This document shows, in pieces, positions 24,174 to 32,060 of a stretch of 39,139 bases of DNA. The DNA comes from Anaerolineaceae bacterium (GTDB lineage: Bacteria; Chloroflexota; Anaerolineae; Aggregatilineales; Phototrophicaceae): NCBI GenBank assembly GCA_016124855.1, contig WGMX01000073.1, positions 1-39,139 of the forward strand, written 5' to 3'. Under the pieces are notes generated by a model. It did not search any database. It saw only the letters and a list, made by a program, of their open reading frames with translations, and was not told where the DNA came from. Each line of letters begins with the position of its first letter. Position 1 is the first letter of the stretch. The position numbers and the translations under genes were made by a program.

Positions 24174-25427
24174 ATGAAAAAATATCTATTCGCTCTGATT
24201 GTCTTGTGCGTTAGCTTGACATTTATGCCTGCAAACGCGAGTTCGCCAATTCGTTTCTCGCGGGAAATCATTCTACTGAAACCCTTCCAAAAAGTTCTGC
24301 GGCATGTGGCAATTTCGCCCGACGGGAACTTTGTTTTTACAAATGCTGAGACTTATGAAATGGATGCCTCTGGAAACATTGCTACTACACGAGTTTTGAA
24401 TACCAGCCATTTATTCTGGAATTTAAGCAATGTTAGGAAAGAATCAGGCGTGACGATGGGAAACCCGTGGATAAGAAATTTGGATCAAGATGCTAAGGCG
24501 ACAAACGGTTTTTCCCCGGACAATAAATATTTGGCTGTGAAAACAAGCAAAGAACTCCAGCTATATACACTGCCTTACATGCAATTCCTAAAATCTATTC
24601 CTGCTGTTACATCACGAACGATTATTGGAGGTTATCTCAGTTGGTCGCCAGATAGCCGTTTGTTAGCATCATGGGTGGATGGAGAGGTTATTGTTTGGGA
24701 TATTCAGGAAAATGTGGCGTATCGGTATCCGATGAATTACAAGATAGTGACCATAAAATATATTGATAATGGGTGGTTTATCCAAACTCTCGACCAGCCA
24801 ATTTATAAAGACAATAGTATCAATCCTTTTATCGTTTGCAGTTTACGATTAGAGAAATGCGATACCTATCAAGATAAAAATAAACACACTAGAGTTTTAA
24901 GCAACAATGGACAAATATTTGTAGTGCAATCAGGTGATAGTTTAAGAGATGGAATACTAGGTATTTGGAAACGTTCTGAGGACGGAAAATATCAATTGGA
25001 TACTGAATATCCAATTGATAAATCTCCTATTAGCCAACATGAGGGAGAATTTTGTTCTCAGAGTTTTAGTCCTGACGGTGTATATCTGATTTCAACTTGC
25101 CCACAGATACCAACCCAAATTTGGGAGGCCAACCCTTTGAAATTCAGGCAAGAGATTATCAATTCACTGGTGATTTGGCTGCCTGATAGTAGCCATTTTG
25201 TATCGTGGGAATATTACCCGAACATAGTACTAAGATTATATGAAGTGGGTCAGAACAAGCCCTTAGATAATTTTGACCTTGAACAGTTATCTGGTCTAGA
25301 AGATATTAAAAAATGGATGAATGGATTCATATTAGGGGATAAGCGGATTGACGTGGACAAAAGTGGACAACACACATTAATCAATCTTGGTTTCGCGGCG
25401 TTGGTCATACCAATTGAGTATCAATAG
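24174..25427 (+). CDS. Secreted WD40/PD40-like beta-propeller protein
   Basis: 417 residues. The signal peptide is KKYLFALIVLCVSLTFMPANA with probable cleavage after the Ala. Propeller-type blades recur: RHVAISPDGNFVFTN, GFSPDNKYLAVKTSKELQLY, LSWSPDSRLLASWVDGEVIVWDI, SFSPDGVYLISTCPQIPTQIW, VIWLPDSSHFVSWEY. No enzyme domain is attached. AAGG precedes the ATG. It is translated with the LPCW-module protein 12 bases upstream, suggesting the two work together at the cell surface. It differs from the PD40 protein at the left end of the window, whose repeats are of the DGxQIAF type. Confidence 0.8.
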   Translation: MKKYLFALIVLCVSLTFMPANASSPIRFSREIILLKPFQKVLRHVAISPDGNFVFTNAETYEMDASGNIATTRVLNTSHLFWNLSNVRKESGVTMGNPWIRNLDQDAKATNGFSPDNKYLAVKTSKELQLYTLPYMQFLKSIPAVTSRTIIGGYLSWSPDSRLLASWVDGEVIVWDIQENVAYRYPMNYKIVTIKYIDNGWFIQTLDQPIYKDNSINPFIVCSLRLEKCDTYQDKNKHTRVLSNNGQIFVVQSGDSLRDGILGIWKRSEDGKYQLDTEYPIDKSPISQHEGEFCSQSFSPDGVYLISTCPQIPTQIWEANPLKFRQEIINSLVIWLPDSSHFVSWEYYPNIVLRLYEVGQNKPLDNFDLEQLSGLEDIKKWMNGFILGDKRIDVDKSGQHTLINLGFAALVIPIEYQ

Positions 25428-25818
25428 CTATCGGATTTGTGACCAGTCACAACCTGTATATCAGTCGGCGGTTTTTGTTAGTTGTGCAAAACCCTTAAAT
25501 TGTGCATAATATAAGGAAGTGGTGTTGTAACCAATCTATCAAACCCACGGCTGACATTGAAGAACGACCAATAGCAACCCAACCCGCCCCCGTTTTGGGC
25601 GGATGTGACACAGCGCTGAAACAGGACTTCCGGCTCTTGTAGCCGTCAACATTAACGATGAAACATTGTATTCGTAAATGGTCTGTACGGGACATAAGCC
25701 CTCCCTGATGGACGAATCGGTTTTTGAACCTCGAACAATGAGGCTGATTCGATCCTTTAATTAAACGGGCGCACCGCTTTCAGGCGCGACATTTAACGTT
25801 CTCAACTGCCTAAACCGC
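25428..25818. other. Intergenic region upstream of recX
   Basis: No gene is supported. A six-base-pair hairpin CCGCCC (25584-25589) / GGGCGG (25597-25602) may be the terminator of the WD40 gene or a repeat remnant. A single GACCAGTCAC echo of the heptad repeats is at 25440-25449. Nothing else is recognised. Confidence 0.35.
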
Positions 25819-25860
25819 ACAGCCGTGGCTGCATTCGTACAGCGACGGCTGTTTGCTTTT
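25819..25860 (+). terminator. Terminator-like hairpin immediately before recX
   Basis: ACAGCCGT (25819-25826) pairs with ACGGCTGT (25845-25852), continuing past a G/G mismatch into GCTG (25828-25831) / CAGC (25840-25843) around an eight-base loop, and is followed by TTGCTTTT. It ends only 14 bases before the recX start codon. It could terminate upstream transcription or act as an attenuator in the recX-rny leader. Confidence 0.5.
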
Positions 25861-25873
25861 AAAGGGCTGACGG

Positions 25874-26545
25874 TTGGCAAAAGGTGTTGTGACCGCGCTC
25901 GAAATCCAAAAGCGCGATAAAGAACGTGTAAACGTTTTCATTGACGGCGAATTTGCTTTCGGCCTCAACTTGCTGGATGCTGCCCGTTTAAAGAAGGGGC
26001 AGGTGCTGGCAGAGGCGGAAATCGCGGTGCTGCGGGATGCTGATGCAGTGGTGCAGGCGGTGAATACGGCTGCCCATTTCCTGAGCTACCGTCCACGCAG
26101 TGAACAAGAAATCCGCCGCAACCTGAAAGAAAAAGACACACCGGCAGAAGTGATTGACGCGGCCATCGAAAAAATGTCGGCAATGGGTTATCTGGATGAC
26201 GCGGCCTTTGCCCGTTATTGGGTAGATAACCGCAGCCAATTTAAGCCGTTGAGCCATCGGGCGCTGCGGCAAGAACTGCGCCAAAAAGGGCTGGCTGATG
26301 CCGTCATTAACGAGGCGTTGGGCGAGTTAAGTGAGTCTGATCTAGCCTATAAAGCCGCCGAAACGCAGGTGCGTAAACTTCGCAACCGCACCGTGAAAGA
26401 ATTCAAGACCAAAATAAATGCCTTCTTACAGCGTCGGGGATTTTCCTACAGCACCACTCAGGATGTCGTCAGACGATTGATCGAAACGCTGGAAACTGAC
26501 GACCCCGACTATTTTAACCGTGACAATAATGACGATGAGGATTAA
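25874..26545 (+). CDS. recX: Regulatory protein RecX
   Basis: 223 residues, in the range of long RecX proteins. The RecX three-helix repeats are visible: AAHFLSYRPRSEQEIRRNLK, then AAIEKMSAMGYLDDAAFARY with WVDNRSQFKPLSHRALRQEL, then NAFLQRRGFSYSTTQDVVRR. RecX binds and caps RecA filaments, modulating recombination and SOS. Translation probably starts at a TTG (25874), since AAAGGG is seven bases upstream and the residues after it (AKGVVTALEIQKRDKERVNV) fit the family. recA is not in this window; instead rny follows after five bases, so recX and rny form an operon behind a terminator-like hairpin. Confidence 0.93.
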   Translation: MAKGVVTALEIQKRDKERVNVFIDGEFAFGLNLLDAARLKKGQVLAEAEIAVLRDADAVVQAVNTAAHFLSYRPRSEQEIRRNLKEKDTPAEVIDAAIEKMSAMGYLDDAAFARYWVDNRSQFKPLSHRALRQELRQKGLADAVINEALGELSESDLAYKAAETQVRKLRNRTVKEFKTKINAFLQRRGFSYSTTQDVVRRLIETLETDDPDYFNRDNNDDED

Positions 26546-26550
26546 ATGTT

Positions 26551-28092
26551 ATGGACATCATAGGTGTGATTGTCGCCCTGATTGTAGGGCTGGCAGTCGG
26601 ATTGGGAGTTGGCTTTTACGGCCTGAGGTCTTACCAGAATTCACAGGGCAAAAATCGTAAGGAGTTAGCTGAGGCTGAAGCCCGTAGTATCGTAGATCAG
26701 GCCCGTATTCAGAGTGAGACTTTACAAAAGAACGCCGAAGCCAAAGCGCGGGCGGTTACCGAAGAAAGTGAACAGGCCGCGCAGCGCCGCCGGCGTGAAC
26801 TGGACAAAGAAGACGAACGCATGACCAAGCGGCGTGAAGAAGTTGATAACATGCGTGAGCGCATGGAACAGCGTGAACAGAACCTGAATAAACGTCAGAG
26901 CCGGTTGGATAAGCAGCAGAGTGATTTGCAAAAGTTAGAGGAGCAGCGGAGCGCCGAACTTCAACGCATCGCCCAGATGACGACCGACGAAGCCAAAAAA
27001 GAACTGCTGACAGCGGTCGAACGCGATTCGCGTAGTGACATGGCACGCATGATCCGTCAGGTGGAGGCTGAAGCCCGTGAAGAAGCTGACAACCGCGCCC
27101 GTGACGTCATCGCGCTGGCTGTTCAGCGTTTGGCCTCCGAACATGTGAGTGAAATTTCGGTGAGTGTGGTGCAGTTACCGAGTGACGAAATGAAGGGGCG
27201 TATTATCGGACGTGCAGGCCGTAACATCCGCGCCTTTGAGATCGCGACGGGCGTGGATGTGGTGGTCGATGACACACCCGAATCGGTCACCATCAGCAGC
27301 TTTGATCCGGTGCGGCGTGAAGTAGCAAAACGCGCCCTCGCCAAGCTGGTGGTCGATGGACGTATTCATCCAGCCCGTATTGAGCAGTTGGTGGAAGACT
27401 CGAAGGTCGAAGTTGAAAACAGCATCCGTGAAGAAGGCGAGCGTGCCGCCTATGAAGCGGGTATCCCCGGGTTGCATCCTGAAGTGATTAAACTGCTCGG
27501 ACGCTTGAAGTTCCGTACCAGTTACGGACAGAACCAACACGCGCACTCGATTGAAACCTCGCATATCGCGGGGATGATCGCGGCGGAGTTGGGCGCAGAT
27601 GTACAGATTGCGAAGGCAGGCGGTTTGCTGCATGACATCGGTAAGGCGCTCGACCATGAGATCGAAGGGACACACGCGCTGATCGGTGCGGATTTTGCTA
27701 AACGTTATGGTGTGAACGCTCGCATCGTGAACGCGATTGCCAGCCATCACCATGAAGTGGAGCAAGAATTCGTCGAGTCGTACATCGTCGAGGCGGCAGA
27801 CGCCATCTCCGGCGCACGTCCCGGCGCTCGACGTGAAAGCATGGAAACCTACATCAAGCGCGTCAAGACTCTTGAAGACATTGCCAACAGCTTCGAAGGT
27901 GTCGAACAAAGCTACGCGTTGCAAGCCGGACGTGAAGTGCGTATCATCGTGCGACCGGACGTGATTGATGATTACTCGTCCTTGCAACTAGCGCGGGACA
28001 TCGCCCGTAAGATCGAAGAAAGTATGCAATATCCCGGTCAAATCAAGGTGCAGGTCATCCGGGAAACACGGGCGGTTGATTTCGCCAAATAA
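26551..28092 (+). CDS. rny: Ribonuclease Y
   Basis: 513 residues, standard length. Domain order: N-terminal transmembrane helix (IIGVIVALIVGLAVGLGVGF), a long charged coiled coil (about 30-190), a KH domain (about 200-265, with GRIIGRAGRNIRAFE), then an HD domain with HD at 361-362 in GGLLHDIGKALDHE and SHHHEVE downstream. RNase Y is a membrane-anchored endoribonuclease that starts mRNA decay; where known it associates with enolase in a degradosome-like assembly. An unusual enolase lies 4 kb away. It is co-transcribed with recX and followed by heptad repeats and a clear terminator. Confidence 0.97.
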   Translation: MDIIGVIVALIVGLAVGLGVGFYGLRSYQNSQGKNRKELAEAEARSIVDQARIQSETLQKNAEAKARAVTEESEQAAQRRRRELDKEDERMTKRREEVDNMRERMEQREQNLNKRQSRLDKQQSDLQKLEEQRSAELQRIAQMTTDEAKKELLTAVERDSRSDMARMIRQVEAEAREEADNRARDVIALAVQRLASEHVSEISVSVVQLPSDEMKGRIIGRAGRNIRAFEIATGVDVVVDDTPESVTISSFDPVRREVAKRALAKLVVDGRIHPARIEQLVEDSKVEVENSIREEGERAAYEAGIPGLHPEVIKLLGRLKFRTSYGQNQHAHSIETSHIAGMIAAELGADVQIAKAGGLLHDIGKALDHEIEGTHALIGADFAKRYGVNARIVNAIASHHHEVEQEFVESYIVEAADAISGARPGARRESMETYIKRVKTLEDIANSFEGVEQSYALQAGREVRIIVRPDVIDDYSSLQLARDIARKIEESMQYPGQIKVQVIRETRAVDFAK

Positions 28093-28100
28093 GCTTTAGA

Positions 28101-28130
28101 AGTACCGAGTTCTGAGTACCGAGTACCGAG
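28101..28130. repeat. GAGTACC heptad repeat after rny
   Basis: AGTACC-GAGTTCT-GAGTACC-GAGTACC-GAG is in seven-base register, matching the heptads at 17171-17200, 11 kb away. It lies between the rny stop and its terminator. Confidence 0.65.
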
Positions 28131-28147
28131 AAAATACGAAAACACAG

Positions 28148-28179
28148 AGGCGCATTACAGAATTGTATGTGCCTTTTTT
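28148..28179 (+). terminator. Intrinsic terminator of the recX-rny operon
   Basis: AGGCGCA (28148-28154) pairs with TGTGCCT (28168-28174, one wobble), continuing past a bulged T with TACA/TGTA over a GAAT loop, and is followed by a run of T. A near-identical copy lies at 30692. Confidence 0.8.
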
Positions 28180-28195
28180 GTTGCGCGGCATTAAT

Positions 28196-28244
28196 CTTGT
28201 CAATATAAAACGACACCATATTTTCATTTGTGAATATTGACAAG
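28196..28244 (+). promoter_or_regulatory. Inverted repeat with consensus -35, candidate operator/promoter
   Basis: CTTGTCAATAT (28196-28206) and ATATTGACAAG (28234-28244) are perfect 11-base inverted repeats separated by 27 bases. The right arm contains TTGACA (28237-28242). AT-rich -10-like TAATAA (28259-28264) follows at 16 bases. It lies 63-111 bases before the GTG of the next gene, which it probably controls. A regulator bound to both arms would block the -35. Confidence 0.5.
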
Positions 28245-28306
28245 GTGTAAAATGTAAATAATAATATATCAGCGTAAAAATTACTTCATTTTAGAGGGTA
28301 TTTACC

Positions 28307-28930
28307 GTGGCGAAGAAAAAATCTTTGACAGCAAGTGCCAAAACCGTTACTGTACCTTGGGATTTTTTGGGATCACAATTGAATAATGCTTGGGAGATTA
28401 TTTCAGCAAACATAGCAGCGTTTGATAGCAATATTAACTTGGCTTATTTAGAAGTCAGTATTTTGTATTATCCCGATGAGGTAAGGGGTTCAAGCAGCAG
28501 CCAGACTAGGCCGCCCGACGCGGAATACTGCGTTTCAAAAGGGGATTATGAACTTACGCCGTCTTCTAATCTGGATACGAGTGGATTGCCGCAAGCCGTA
28601 TTGGAAACAGCCTCAGAAAAACTCCGCCAATTCCTAGACAAAACAATAGATGACAATTTTGACCTTTTACAATCCGGTTTTGAAGGTGTAAAAAAAGCAA
28701 ATCCTGATCTTGTAAGTTCTTCAGTTAGTTTGCAATTAATTGTCAAAAGCAATGTAGCAGTTGAGTCTATTCCATTCAATCTATCTGGTTTACTTTTAGC
28801 TACCCCTACACAAACAGGCCAAGTTTTTACAAGAGCAAAAGTGTCATGTCTCGCTGATCCAGCATGTAGTTCAGGCAAACGCAAATATAAAAACGGCGTA
28901 GATCAAGGATGCTGTAAAAAATCAAATTAG
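28307..28930 (+). CDS. Unrecognised protein with a cysteine-bearing C-terminal tail
   Basis: 207 residues from GTG at 28307, supported by AGAGGG eight bases upstream. No signal peptide: the start is Lys-rich (AKKKSLTASAK). The body is mixed alpha/beta with VTVPWDFLGSQLNNAWEI and AYLEVSILYYP. The C-terminus carries cysteines at 181, 187, 202 and 203 (SCLADPAC, then DQGCCKK) with many lysines, which could bind metal, form disulfides or be a processed or modified tail. No family is recognised. It stands alone, preceded by a striking inverted repeat and converging with the next gene. Confidence 0.6.
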   Translation: MAKKKSLTASAKTVTVPWDFLGSQLNNAWEIISANIAAFDSNINLAYLEVSILYYPDEVRGSSSSQTRPPDAEYCVSKGDYELTPSSNLDTSGLPQAVLETASEKLRQFLDKTIDDNFDLLQSGFEGVKKANPDLVSSSVSLQLIVKSNVAVESIPFNLSGLLLATPTQTGQVFTRAKVSCLADPACSSGKRKYKNGVDQGCCKKSN

Positions 28931-28955
28931 CCACTGTTGAAAAGTGAAGAAGCGG

Positions 28956-30473
28956 TTACTGAAGCAACCGCTCAATCTCGATTATTTCGTTGCGCTCCGC
29001 GTCAGTCGCAGCAGAGATAATCTCGTCAAAAGTATCTCGCAGGTTTGATTTTTGATCTTCATCTAAACAGGCGGCGCCTTTTTGAATGGTTGATTGGATG
29101 TTTTTGAGATCATATGATGCAGAAATTTGGCTTAATATTAGCTGTTCGTAGGCATCAGAAACGAGGCCGGGGCAAGCATCAGAAGATTGCGCTGTCTCGC
29201 CATCGATATATTGTTGGTAAATTGGAATAGCATCAATATCTCGACCAATACTTGAATACTCTTGTGCCACAAAAAAAGCCGCGTCCAGCGGGTAAATATC
29301 CCCCTTAAACTCATTGACGAGGAACTCAAACGTCCAGAGTGACTCAGCATTAAAAGCAGGCAGTTCATGGGGATAGATTTTATCTAAACCAGATAAAAAA
29401 ACGTATTGATTGCCCATATCATTGTAGGCATCACGTAAGGTTCGATCACTTATGATACCGGAATTAACCATTTCTTCGAATCCGGCTTTGGTTCTGGGCA
29501 ATGTTTCTCTTAGAATGTCTGTGGAATGTCTGACAATTTCTGTAATCGCACGTGTCGCAGGATCATGAAAAAAAGGAGTGAGATCCTTTTTAGGATCATC
29601 TTCAATATAGTTTTTATACGCCCTATTATAACGGTTCGCAAATTGAAGTGTTAATGCTCGACTGACCGCAATTTTGGTAAGTATTTCTAAGTCTGGTGCG
29701 GCACGCATCTGAAACGTGTATCGATCATCATCGTGTGTTGAAGTTTCGACAGTTACGTTTGCAGTAGTTGAACCGATCACACTAAAATTCACTTCGTAGA
29801 TGTCGTCAATTCGCCCCCAAATTACAATTGATGCGGGGATACGTTCACCCAGATGCTGTGCTTCGTCCTTATTTGACATCGAATAATGTATTCGACAAAT
29901 ACCGACATCAACATGGGATAGTGCTTCATTCGCTTTAAAATCTAATAACGCTTCGTACAAGCGATCTTCAATAAATGTTTTCCGAACTTGGCCAAAATCG
30001 GTGAGCGCGATTACCACCGTATTATCCGGGAATGTAGGAAAACCTTCACAAGCAGGTTTACTATTGACGTCATCAAAAAAACGCGGCATATCGACATCAA
30101 TACCGACCAAAGGAATATAAATTAAGCTCAGCATTATTCCGGGAACTAAGAGAAACATCTTAACTAATTTAGGGGGCGGGTCTTTGGGAGTATTGACTTG
30201 GTTATTATAATCGCGAAGTGCGGTAGCAGTTTTGGTGTTGGGTGAGTTTTTCGGTCTAATAAAGGATTTGAGACTTTGCTTAACAGCGTAGGCCGTTAAA
30301 CTGCCTAACTGAAATATGCGGAATAAGGCTAACCAGATCAAAACCATCAACAATATTTTTGTGAAAAGACGAACACTGTAACTTGAGGTAAGAGGTAGTC
30401 CATTCACCGACATACCAATTACACCAAGCCCTAAAGGAACCCAATCGCGTAATTGTTTCAGTGTGTCTACCAT
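28956..30473 (-). CDS. Unrecognised membrane protein with a large soluble domain and helical repeats
   Basis: 505 residues. Two transmembrane helices are clear (about 34-57, LFTKILLMVLIWLALFRIF; about 104-124, MFLLVPGIMLSLIYIPLVGI), and residues 11-30 are moderately hydrophobic. The soluble part begins NTVVIALTDFGQVRK, followed by ASIVIWGRIDDIYEVNF, a Rossmann-like or TolB-N-like alpha/beta pattern. The C-terminal third (AAFFVAQEYSSIGRDIDAIP, then IYQQYIDG) looks like TPR-type helical repeats. Its role is unknown; a stress or signalling scaffold is possible. Start: GAGG nine bases before ATG. It is AT-rich, and its stop lies in a small hairpin (28951-28972) shared with the converging gene. 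Confidence 0.65.
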   Translation of the reverse strand: MVDTLKQLRDWVPLGLGVIGMSVNGLPLTSSYSVRLFTKILLMVLIWLALFRIFQLGSLTAYAVKQSLKSFIRPKNSPNTKTATALRDYNNQVNTPKDPPPKLVKMFLLVPGIMLSLIYIPLVGIDVDMPRFFDDVNSKPACEGFPTFPDNTVVIALTDFGQVRKTFIEDRLYEALLDFKANEALSHVDVGICRIHYSMSNKDEAQHLGERIPASIVIWGRIDDIYEVNFSVIGSTTANVTVETSTHDDDRYTFQMRAAPDLEILTKIAVSRALTLQFANRYNRAYKNYIEDDPKKDLTPFFHDPATRAITEIVRHSTDILRETLPRTKAGFEEMVNSGIISDRTLRDAYNDMGNQYVFLSGLDKIYPHELPAFNAESLWTFEFLVNEFKGDIYPLDAAFFVAQEYSSIGRDIDAIPIYQQYIDGETAQSSDACPGLVSDAYEQLILSQISASYDLKNIQSTIQKGAACLDEDQKSNLRDTFDEIISAATDAERNEIIEIERLLQ

Positions 30474-30691
30474 TATTAAATGCCTCTAATCAATATTTTT
30501 TTGATTATCGATTATACCGACATCTTTATTTTATCATTAAATACAATTATTTTAGAAATTTGCAGTGTGACATTGATTGTTACCCATGAGGTGATCTAAC
30601 ACCGTCATAAACTCCTCAGCGCAGATCAAATTTTAAGCGTTCGAACCCGAGCCAGTTAACTATATTTGACCGGAGCATAAAATCCCTTGAA

Positions 30692-30723
30692 AGGCGCATT
30701 ACAGAATTGTATGCGCCTTTTTT
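30692..30723 (+). terminator. Duplicate of the rny terminator in a divergent intergenic region
   Basis: AGGCGCA (30692-30698) / TGCGCCT (30712-30718) with inner TACA/TGTA and GAAT loop, then TTTTTT. It matches 28148-28179 except for one base in the stem. It lies between two divergent promoters, ahead of the SHOCT gene, where no gene is left for it to end; it may be an attenuator or a translocated terminator. Apart from this the 30474-30767 gap holds nothing recognised. Confidence 0.6.
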
Positions 30724-30767
30724 ATTGATTTGGTATTCAATAAGGAGAGTATTTCAAAGGGGGTTAC

Positions 30768-31259
30768 ATGATTGTCAGAATTCTATTGATTGCTGCATTG
30801 AACATCCTGTGGGTCGGTATCATGGTAGTTACACTGATTATGCCCACCATGCCGGAATTTATGGATAACAGTATCCTCAATTCAGTATTAGGCGGCATAC
30901 TCTGTAATACCGATGAGCATTTGCAACGGCTTCAAACTGAAAGTGCGGGTATCAACAGTTTTTGCGTGAATACCACTACTGAAAGCAAGCGTAACGTCAG
31001 TGAGAACTTGGGCTTAATCGGTTTGGTGGCTACGGGTATCACATTTTTAGTGACTACTACCGCCGAAGTCCTTTTCGCCTTCAGTTTAAAACGCAAGAGA
31101 AACTCCAAAGAGCCGGTCGTTGAAGTTGTGACTACACCACGCAAACCTGACATTAATATCACCGAAACCTTACGCCAACTGGAAGAAGCACGGAAAGCGG
31201 GATTGATCAGCTATGACGAGTACGACCGAAAGCGGCAGGAGATTTATAAAAATTTGTGA
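30768..31259 (+). CDS. Small membrane protein with C-terminal SHOCT domain
   Basis: 163 residues. Two transmembrane helices (about 3-28 and 84-108) bracket an extracytoplasmic loop with ILCN and SFCVN, which may be disulfide-linked. The C-terminus (about 128-163) is a SHOCT domain: ETLRQLEEARKAGLISYDEY followed by DRKRQEIY. SHOCT modules are short helical tails thought to mediate oligomerisation or regulation. GGGGG precedes the ATG. A paralogue is at 35148-35684 with the same layout (MPxF, LLG.ILCN, Cys-x-N/S, SHOCT). Function is unknown. Confidence 0.72.
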   Translation: MIVRILLIAALNILWVGIMVVTLIMPTMPEFMDNSILNSVLGGILCNTDEHLQRLQTESAGINSFCVNTTTESKRNVSENLGLIGLVATGITFLVTTTAEVLFAFSLKRKRNSKEPVVEVVTTPRKPDINITETLRQLEEARKAGLISYDEYDRKRQEIYKNL

Positions 31260-31396
31260 TGCACATCTGGCATTATTCCCGCAGCATCACAGAACCGTAG
31301 ATATACCTTCTCTCACAACAGATACTCACCAGACAAACATTACTGCTTAGTGATGACATTCCCCACTAATGACAATTCGCTGCACTTGATAGGCTT

Positions 31397-31416
31397 ATAT
31401 TCAAAATATTGAATAT
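31397..31416. promoter_or_regulatory. ArsR/SmtB-type operator
   Basis: ATATTCAA (31397-31404) and TTGAATAT (31409-31416) are perfect inverted repeats with a four-base centre, 12 bases before the arsR ATG. The form fits operators bound by ArsR/SmtB dimers. A -35-like TTGATA (31386-31391) sits just upstream, so bound repressor would cover the -10 region. Confidence 0.75.
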
Positions 31417-31427
31417 GGAGCAGTCGA

Positions 31428-31775
31428 ATGGAATCCACTTACTCACAGGTCGCCGAACTCTTTAAAGCACTGGCGCATCCAACCCGTTTGCAAATCTTAG
31501 ATTTACTGCGTGAAGGCGAGATGTGCGTTTGCCATATTGAAGCGGCCATGAGTAAGCGACAAGCCTATGTTTCTCAGCAGCTTATGACGCTGCGCGAGGC
31601 TGGATTAGTGGATACTCGCCGCGACGGTTTGCAAGTGTATTACCGCTTGAACGAGGTTCATACGGCTGATCTCCTAAATATTACGCTTGGCACATCAGGC
31701 AAGACAGGAATTCAGCGGGTCGAGGGCTGTGCGTGTCCTGCCTGTTCTGTGATTGCGATTACCGAAATCCGATAA
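31428..31775 (+). CDS. ArsR/SmtB-family metalloregulator
   Basis: 115 residues. The winged helix-turn-helix is typical: LFKALAHPTRLQILDLLREG, then HIEAAMSKRQAYVSQQLMTL, then DGLQVYYRL. C33 and C35 in EMCVCHI match the ELCVCDL metal-sensing motif of the recognition-helix region, and C101, C103 and C106 (GCACPAC) could add ligands. It is expected to repress the operon until metal or arsenite binds. A palindromic operator overlaps its promoter, and GGAG precedes the ATG. It heads a three-gene operon (12- and 30-base gaps) with a thioredoxin-like protein and an ArsP-type permease. Confidence 0.9.
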   Translation: MESTYSQVAELFKALAHPTRLQILDLLREGEMCVCHIEAAMSKRQAYVSQQLMTLREAGLVDTRRDGLQVYYRLNEVHTADLLNITLGTSGKTGIQRVEGCACPACSVIAITEIR

Positions 31776-31787
31776 AAAGGAAAGATT

Positions 31788-32030
31788 ATGTTAAGCATTA
31801 AAGTTCTAGGTTCAGGCTGCGCGAATTGTAAGCGTTTAGAGGCCGAAACCCGTGCGGCACTGGATGAGGCCGGTATTGCATATGACCTCGCGAAAGTCAC
31901 TGACTACGCCGATATTATGGCATACGGCATTTTGAGCACACCCGGTCTGGTGATGAACGAAAAGGTACTGTCTGCCGGACGGATTCCCAAACGACAGCAA
32001 ATTGTCGAATGGGCTGCACAGGCCGAATAA
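31788..32030 (+). CDS. Small redox-active disulfide (thioredoxin-fold) protein
   Basis: 80 residues. LGSGCANCKRLEAETRAAL carries the CxxC active site, and ILSTPGLVMNEKVLSAGRIP contains the cis-Pro. This is the TM0996/MTH895-type redox-active disulfide protein 2 family. It may reduce or hand over metal or thiols for the neighbouring permease. AAGGA precedes the ATG. It is the second gene of the arsR operon, an arrangement seen repeatedly with DUF318 permeases. Confidence 0.9.
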   Translation: MLSIKVLGSGCANCKRLEAETRAALDEAGIAYDLAKVTDYADIMAYGILSTPGLVMNEKVLSAGRIPKRQQIVEWAAQAE

Positions 32031-32060
32031 GAGCATCTCTGGCTGCAAGGATAATCGATC

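Noticed and set aside
25495..25695. 66-codon minus-strand open frame before recX
   Set aside because: No supporting motif and contains the CCGCCC/GGGCGG hairpin; judged non-coding.
27175..27987. 270-codon minus-strand open frame
   Set aside because: Antisense to rny, which is unmistakable on the other strand; no family match in the antisense protein.
30637..30658. TTCGAACCC resembling a tRNA T-loop
   Set aside because: No T-stem, acceptor stem or anticodon arm can be built around it on either strand.
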